From NCBI RefSeq assembly GCF_000718785.1, contig NZ_JOCA01000040.1, positions 1-27,666 of the forward strand: 27,666 nucleotides of DNA, written 5' to 3'. The DNA is from Streptomyces sp. NRRL WC-3626. Lineage in GTDB: Bacteria > Actinomycetota > Actinomycetes > Streptomycetales > Streptomycetaceae. The stretch's first letter is position 1, and each line of letters opens with the position of its first letter. Below the pieces are notes generated by a model. It saw nothing but the letters and a program-made list of their open reading frames with translations, was not told the DNA's origin and searched no databases. The position numbers were made by a program, and so were the translations under genes. Positions 23,904 to 27,666 of the stretch are shown here, piece by piece.

Positions 23904-24983
23904 ATGAGCACCACGACCTACCGCCTCGGCGTCCTCGAGGGCGACGGCATCGGCCCCGAGATCGTGCCGTCCTCCGTCGAGATCGCCACCGCCGCCGCGC
24001 AGGCCGCGGGCGTCTCCGTCGACTGGGTGACCCTGCCGCTGGGCGCCGCCGCCATCGAGAGCCACGGCACCCCGGTCCCCGAGGAGACCAAGGACGCCCT
24101 GGCCGGGCTGGACGGCTGGTACCTCGGCCCGCACGACTCCGTGTCCTACCCCGAGCCGCACAAGTCCGCCCTCAACCCCTCGGGCACCCTGCGCAAGCAC
24201 TTCCAGCTCTTCGCCAACATCCGCCCGGCCAAGAGCTTCCCCGGCGCGAAGGCCGTCTGCGACGACGCCGACCTCGTCATCGTCCGTGAGAACACCGAGG
24301 GCTTCTACGCCGACCGCAACACCTTCGCCGGCACGGGTGAGTTCATGCCCACCCCCGACACGGCCATCATGCTGGGCATCATCACCCGTGAGGCCACCGA
24401 GCGCGTCGCCCGCGTCGCCTTCGACCTGGCCCGTTCGCGCCGCAAGAAGCTCACCATCGTCCACAAGGCCAACGTCCTGAAGCTGACCACCGGCCTGTTC
24501 CGCTCGGTGTGCCAGGAAGTCGCGAAGGACTACCCGGACGTGGCGGTGGACGACTTCCACATCGACGCCATGACTGTCCACCTGGTGCGCCGCGCCCAGG
24601 ACTTCGACGTCATCGTCACCGAGAACATGTTCGGCGACATCCTCTCCGACCTGGCCGGCGAGATCTCCGGCTCGCTGGGCACCGCCCCGTCCGTCAACTC
24701 CTCCGCCACCACCGCCATGGCCCAGGCCTCCCACGGCTCCGCCCCAGACATCGCCGGGCAGGACGTCGCCAACCCGGTCGCCATGATCCTCTCCGGGGCG
24801 ATGCTCTTCGAGTGGCTCGCCGTCAAGCACGGCGACGAGAAGCTCGCCACCGTCGCCACCATCATCGAGAAGGGCGTGGCCGACGCGATCGCCGCCGGCA
24901 CCTCCACCCGCGACCTCGGCGGCTCCGCCTCCACCACCGAGTTCACCGCCGCCGTGATCAAGGCCATCGGCGCCGGCCGGTAA
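23904..24983 (+). CDS. isocitrate/isopropylmalate dehydrogenase-family beta-decarboxylating dehydrogenase
   Basis: The 359-residue protein is a full-length member of the IPMDH/IDH/tartrate dehydrogenase family: LEGDGIGPEI, SGTLRKHFQLFANIRPAKS with carboxylate-binding Arg residues, RENTEGFYADR, VHKANVLKLTTGLF with the catalytic Lys, the Asp metal ligands in DAMTVH and FGDILSDLAGE, and HGSAPDIAGQDVANP for NAD binding. Usual substrates are (R)-malate-type acids, oxidised and decarboxylated. The operon points instead to a four-carbon sugar acid or its phosphate, a step that PdxA2, LtnD or DenD performs in described pathways. ATG 23904 has GAGAGGA upstream. It lies 34 nt after the isomerase gene. 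Confidence 0.92.
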   Translation: MSTTTYRLGVLEGDGIGPEIVPSSVEIATAAAQAAGVSVDWVTLPLGAAAIESHGTPVPEETKDALAGLDGWYLGPHDSVSYPEPHKSALNPSGTLRKHFQLFANIRPAKSFPGAKAVCDDADLVIVRENTEGFYADRNTFAGTGEFMPTPDTAIMLGIITREATERVARVAFDLARSRRKKLTIVHKANVLKLTTGLFRSVCQEVAKDYPDVAVDDFHIDAMTVHLVRRAQDFDVIVTENMFGDILSDLAGEISGSLGTAPSVNSSATTAMAQASHGSAPDIAGQDVANPVAMILSGAMLFEWLAVKHGDEKLATVATIIEKGVADAIAAGTSTRDLGGSASTTEFTAAVIKAIGAGR

Positions 24984-24984
24984 C

Positions 24985-25028
24985 CCCCGGACCGTCCGGG
25001 GCGGGTTCCCACGCCGCCCGCCCCGGAC
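24985..25028. promoter_or_regulatory. competing intercistronic hairpins
   Basis: In the 88-nt gap before otnK, CCCCGGA-ccg-TCCGGGG (24985-25001) competes with a 12-bp stem made by 24994-25005 (GTCCGGGGCGGG) and 25017-25028. Both are perfect. They may attenuate transcription, stabilise or process the mRNA between the dehydrogenase and kinase genes. Confidence 0.55.
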
Positions 25029-25071
25029 CTCACGAGCCGTACGACGCACAGCCCGAGGAGAGACCCCGACC

Positions 25072-26346
25072 ATGACCCTGCGCATCGGCTGCACGGCCGA
25101 CGACTTCACCGGCGGCACGGACGTCGCCGCCGCCTTCCGGCGGGCCGGCCTGCGCACCGCCCTGGTCTTCGGCGCCCCGTACGACACCACCGCGCTCCCG
25201 GCGGACTGCGACGCCGCGGTCGTCGCGCTCAAGTCCCGTTCCACGCCCGTCGACGAGGCCGTCGCCGACTCGCTCGCCGCCCAGCGCTGGCTGTGGAGCA
25301 AGGGGGCGGCCCAGGTCTACTTCAAGTACTGCTCCACCTTCGACTCCACCCCGCGGGGCAACATCGGCCCGGTCACCGACGCCCTGATGGACGCCGCCGG
25401 CGCCGCGGTCACCCTGCACTGCCCGGCCTCCCCGCCCAACGGCCGCACCGTCTACCAGGGCCATCTGTTCGTCCACGACCAGTTGCTGTCCGACTCGCCG
25501 CTGCGCCACCACCCCCTCAATCCCATGACGGACTCTGCCCTGGTGCGTCTGCTGTCCGCACAGACGCGCCACCCGGTGGGCCTGGTCGACTGGGCCACCG
25601 TGCGCCGCGGGGTCGAGGCCGTGCGCGACGCCCTGACCGCTCATCAGCAGTCCGGTGTCCGGCACGTCGTCGCCGATGCCCTGACCGACGAGGACCTCGC
25701 CGTGCTCGGCGCCGCCGCCCTAGAACTGCCGGTCGTCGCCGGTGCCGCGGGCCTGGCCGAAGGGCTGGGGCACGCCTACCCCGCGTCGGGACCGGCCGCC
25801 GCCGAGCCGTGGCCGCGTGACGGCCGGGCGGCGGTCCTGGCCGGCAGCTGCTCGGCCCGCACGCTCGAACAGATCGCCCAGTTCTACGCCGCCGGCCTGC
25901 CCTCCCTCCACCTCGACGTCCTCGCCGCCGCCACCGGTCGCGACGTCGTGGGCGAAGCGCTTGCCTGGTACGACGAGCAGGACCCCGACCTGCCCGTGCT
26001 GATCTACGCCTCCGCCTCACCGGAGGAACTAGCCGCCGTGCAGGCTCAGTTGGGGGTCACCGAGGCCGCAGCGCAGGTCGAGGAGCTGCTCGGCGCGCTC
26101 GCCTCCCGCCTCGTCGGGCGCGGCGTGCGACGCCTGCTGGTGGCGGGCGGGGAGACGTCGGGTGCCGTCACCACCGCCCTCGGGATCCGTGCCGTCCTCG
26201 TCGGCGAGGAAGCCGACCCCGGCGTCCCGTGGACGTACGCCACCACCGAGCACGGCGACCTGGCCCTCATGCTCAAGTCCGGCAACTTCGGCGCACCCGA
26301 CCTGTTCACCCGAGCCCTGCACACCGTCGTCGAGGAGACCAAGTGA
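25072..26346 (+). CDS. otnK: four-carbon acid sugar kinase (DUF1537)
   Basis: The 424-residue protein matches the DUF1537 tetronate kinases. The N-terminal domain begins RIGCTADDFTGGTDVAAAF and contains KYCSTFDSTPRGNIGPVTD. The C-terminal nucleotide-binding domain has AAVLAGSCSARTLEQIAQF and LLVAGGETSGAVTTALGI and ends TYATTEHGDLALMLKSGNF. Members phosphorylate O4 of 3-oxo-tetronate (OtnK) or D-threonate (DtnK). With the OtnC-like aldolase overlapping by GTGA, the 3-oxo-tetronate 4-kinase role is the better guess. The IPMDH-type dehydrogenase upstream would also suit a DtnK-like route through a tetronate 4-phosphate. ATG 25072 has GAGGAGAGA upstream. Confidence 0.93.
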   Translation: MTLRIGCTADDFTGGTDVAAAFRRAGLRTALVFGAPYDTTALPADCDAAVVALKSRSTPVDEAVADSLAAQRWLWSKGAAQVYFKYCSTFDSTPRGNIGPVTDALMDAAGAAVTLHCPASPPNGRTVYQGHLFVHDQLLSDSPLRHHPLNPMTDSALVRLLSAQTRHPVGLVDWATVRRGVEAVRDALTAHQQSGVRHVVADALTDEDLAVLGAAALELPVVAGAAGLAEGLGHAYPASGPAAAEPWPRDGRAAVLAGSCSARTLEQIAQFYAAGLPSLHLDVLAAATGRDVVGEALAWYDEQDPDLPVLIYASASPEELAAVQAQLGVTEAAAQVEELLGALASRLVGRGVRRLLVAGGETSGAVTTALGIRAVLVGEEADPGVPWTYATTEHGDLALMLKSGNFGAPDLFTRALHTVVEETK

Positions 26347-26987
26347 CCGCTCACACCGACGAGCCGGCCGCCCGTACGCGCCTCGTGCGCTCCGCCCGTT
26401 CCCTGTTCACGCGCGGCCTGACCCACGGCTTCACCGGCAACCTGTCCGTCCGCCTGGCCGACGGCAGCCTCCTGCTCACCCCCACCGGCTCCAGCCTCGG
26501 CACCGTCGAGGAGAGCGAGCTGTCCCGTACGGACCTGTCCGGCAGGCACCTCGACGGGCCCCGCCCCACCAAGGAGGCGTTCCTGCACGCCGCCTTCTAC
26601 CGGGCCCGGCCAGGCGCCCACGCGGTCGTGCACCTGCACTCCACCCACGCCGCCGCCGTCTCCTGCCTGGACGGCGTGGACCCCGCCGACGCCCTGCCGC
26701 CGCTCACCGCGTACTACGCCATGCGCGTCGGCCCCCTCCCCCTCCTCCCCTACCACGCCCCCGGCGACAGCGGCCTGGAACCGCTCGCCGAGGAGACGGC
26801 CCGCACCCACCACGCCGTCCTGCTCGCCAACCACGGTCCCGTCGTCGCCGGCGCGTCCTTGGAGCAGGCCGCCGACGCGATCGAGGAACTGGAGGAGACC
26901 GCCAAGCTGCACCTCCTCCTGAGGGGTCACGCGACCCGTCCCCTCACCCCCGAACAGGCTGCCGCGCTCGCCCCCACATCCCCCTGA
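26343..26987 (+). CDS. otnC: class II aldolase, 3-oxo-tetronate 4-phosphate decarboxylase type
   Basis: The 214-residue protein is a class II aldolase/adducin-type enzyme. The phosphate-binding loop reads [11 protein letters not shown], a second loop LTPTGSSLG. Metal ligands are the His pair in [10 protein letters not shown] and the third His in [11 protein letters not shown]. In L-threonate and D-erythronate catabolism OtnC decarboxylates 3-oxo-tetronate 4-phosphate to dihydroxyacetone phosphate. The open frame continues upstream, but GTG 26343 inside the otnK stop (GTGA) gives the family N-terminus and length. Position directly after otnK supports the role; fuculose- or ribulose-phosphate aldolase activity is the alternative from sequence alone. 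Confidence 0.92.
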   Translation: MTAHTDEPAARTRLVRSARSLFTRGLTHGFTGNLSVRLADGSLLLTPTGSSLGTVEESELSRTDLSGRHLDGPRPTKEAFLHAAFYRARPGAHAVVHLHSTHAAAVSCLDGVDPADALPPLTAYYAMRVGPLPLLPYHAPGDSGLEPLAEETARTHHAVLLANHGPVVAGASLEQAADAIEELEETAKLHLLLRGHATRPLTPEQAAALAPTSP

Positions 26988-27036
26988 CGGCCGGATGAAC
27001 CGCGAGCGCGGCAGTCTCCCCAGAGAAGGAGCCCTC

Positions 27037-27528
27037 ATGAAAGTCACCCCCGTCCCCACGCCCGACCTCGTCGACCGGTACGGCACCGACCTGCGCGTCT
27101 GTGACCTGCAGTTCCGCCAGTTCGGTGCCCACCGCGGCTTCGCCGGCCCGGTGCGCACCGTCTCCTGCCACGAGGACAACGGCCTGCTGCGCGACCTGCT
27201 CCGCACCCCGGGCGACGGCGCCGTCCTCGTCGTCGACGGCGGCGGCTCCCTGCGCACCGCCCTGGTCGGCGACCTCATCGCCGGTGCCGCCCAGGACAAC
27301 GGCTGGGCCGGCCTGGTCCTGCACGGCGCCGTCCGCGACAGCGCCGCCCTGGCCGGGCTCCGGCTCGGCATCAAGGCACTGGGCACCGTCCCGCGCAAGA
27401 GCGCCAAGGACGCGGCCGGAGCCGTCGACGTACCCGTCACCTTCGGCGGCGTCACCTTCCGCCCCGGCGACGTCCTGCACGCCGACGACGACGGCATCGC
27501 CCTCCTCCCCGAAGGCACGGTGAGCTGA
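27037..27528 (+). CDS. RraA-like protein with the HMG/CHA aldolase signature
   Basis: The 163-residue protein has the RraA/4-hydroxy-4-methyl-2-oxoglutarate aldolase fold: [37 protein letters not shown] and [18 protein letters not shown], ending [20 protein letters not shown]. The Asp of VGDLI and the Arg-Asp of HGAVRD are separated by exactly 20 residues, the D-X20-R-D metal and substrate signature of the aldolases, which also decarboxylate oxaloacetate. Thus an enzymatic role is plausible, although the length fits the RNase E regulator RraA. ATG 27037 with AAGGAG 6 nt upstream is preferred over the in-frame start at 26995. It is the last metabolic gene of the operon, 49 nt after otnC. Confidence 0.88.
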   Translation: MKVTPVPTPDLVDRYGTDLRVCDLQFRQFGAHRGFAGPVRTVSCHEDNGLLRDLLRTPGDGAVLVVDGGGSLRTALVGDLIAGAAQDNGWAGLVLHGAVRDSAALAGLRLGIKALGTVPRKSAKDAAGAVDVPVTFGGVTFRPGDVLHADDDGIALLPEGTVS

Positions 27529-27531
27529 CCG

Positions 27532-27666
27532 GTGGTGCTGAAGACCTTCGGCTGGTCGTTCGCGGTCACCGCGCTCGGTCTGGTCGCAGCGGTCCTCTTC
27601 GGGGGGTGGACCGCCTTCGGCATCGTGGCGATCCTCTCCGTGCTCGAGATCTCGCTGTCCTTCGAC
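27532..27666 (+). CDS. DUF475 (TerC-like) membrane protein, 5' part
   Basis: The frame runs off the window edge. The visible 45 residues read VLKTFGWSFAVTALGLVAAV, LFGGWTAFGIVAILSVLEI and SLSFD, the start of the DUF475 integral membrane family related to TerC proteins. The family's SLSFDN motif is cut at the edge. GTG 27532 begins 3 nt after the RraA-like stop and lacks a clear ribosome-binding site, which suggests coupled translation with the operon. The function of DUF475 is unsettled; metal or tellurite-related roles have been proposed for TerC relatives. Confidence 0.75.
   Translation, partial: MVLKTFGWSFAVTALGLVAAVLFGGWTAFGIVAILSVLEISLSFD

Noticed and set aside
26046..27623. 525-residue minus-strand open frame opposite otnK, otnC and the RraA-like gene
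   Set aside because: It is a long antisense shadow typical of GC-rich coding DNA, with Ser/Arg/Pro-rich low-complexity translation.
1..27666. CRISPR arrays, tRNA or rRNA genes, attachment sites
   Set aside because: I saw no spaced direct repeats, cloverleaf-like segments or rRNA blocks. The integrase fragment has no adjacent tRNA or duplicated end that I can identify.

Overview
The window reads as chromosomal DNA of a Streptomyces-like actinomycete. Base composition is very GC-rich, with strongly GC-biased third codon positions. Many starts are GTG, five gene pairs overlap by the 4-nt GTGA arrangement, and the protein families are typical of that group (MmyB-type XRE regulator, ECF sigma factor with a SnoaL-like tail, Ser/Thr kinase beside an FHA protein, Mrr-like membrane endonuclease). 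I count about nine decayed or truncated genes and IS or integrase fragments between intact genes, which suggests an accessory or chromosome-arm region. That placement is inference.

Left part (1-8.4 kb): an NmrA-like pseudogene remnant, a small secreted cysteine-containing protein, and an IS5-type transposase remnant. Next comes a minus-strand pair, a membrane Ser/Thr kinase followed by a protein that fuses an FHA domain to an FAD-monooxygenase-like domain. A stretch of about 1.2 kb with little recognisable follows, then a VOC-family protein translationally coupled to an ECF sigma factor. A perfect 14-bp hairpin and an integrase C-terminal fragment close this part.

Middle part (8.4-18.9 kb): an aldehyde dehydrogenase lies downstream of a wrecked aldo/keto reductase. 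An XRE/MmyB regulator sits between that pseudogene and a divergent MFS exporter, and a similar imperfect dyad lies upstream of both the reductase and the exporter. A decayed NarL-type response regulator follows. Then comes an intact OmpR-type response regulator and histidine kinase pair, convergent with an MMPL transporter and separated from it by a strong bidirectional terminator. The 12-mer TGGTCTCAGGTT occurs upstream of both the response regulator and the MMPL gene, which suggests the two-component system controls the transporter. The response regulator has a TTA codon, so it is probably bldA-dependent.

Right part (18.9-27.7 kb): an IS3 transposase fragment, then a small membrane protein coupled to a two-TM Mrr-like nuclease, a broken hypothetical gene, and a CitMHS transporter that has lost its N-terminal part. 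From 22.3 kb to the right edge runs a plus-strand operon for a four-carbon acid sugar (tetronate): an Asp/Glu-racemase-like protein, a TIM-barrel isomerase, an isopropylmalate/isocitrate-type dehydrogenase, an OtnK (DUF1537) kinase, an OtnC class II aldolase and an RraA-like protein. It is followed 3 nt later by the start of a DUF475 membrane protein. The operon uses an isopropylmalate-dehydrogenase-family enzyme where the described tetronate pathways use LtnD, DenD or PdxA2. This is the best candidate for an undescribed pathway variant in the window.
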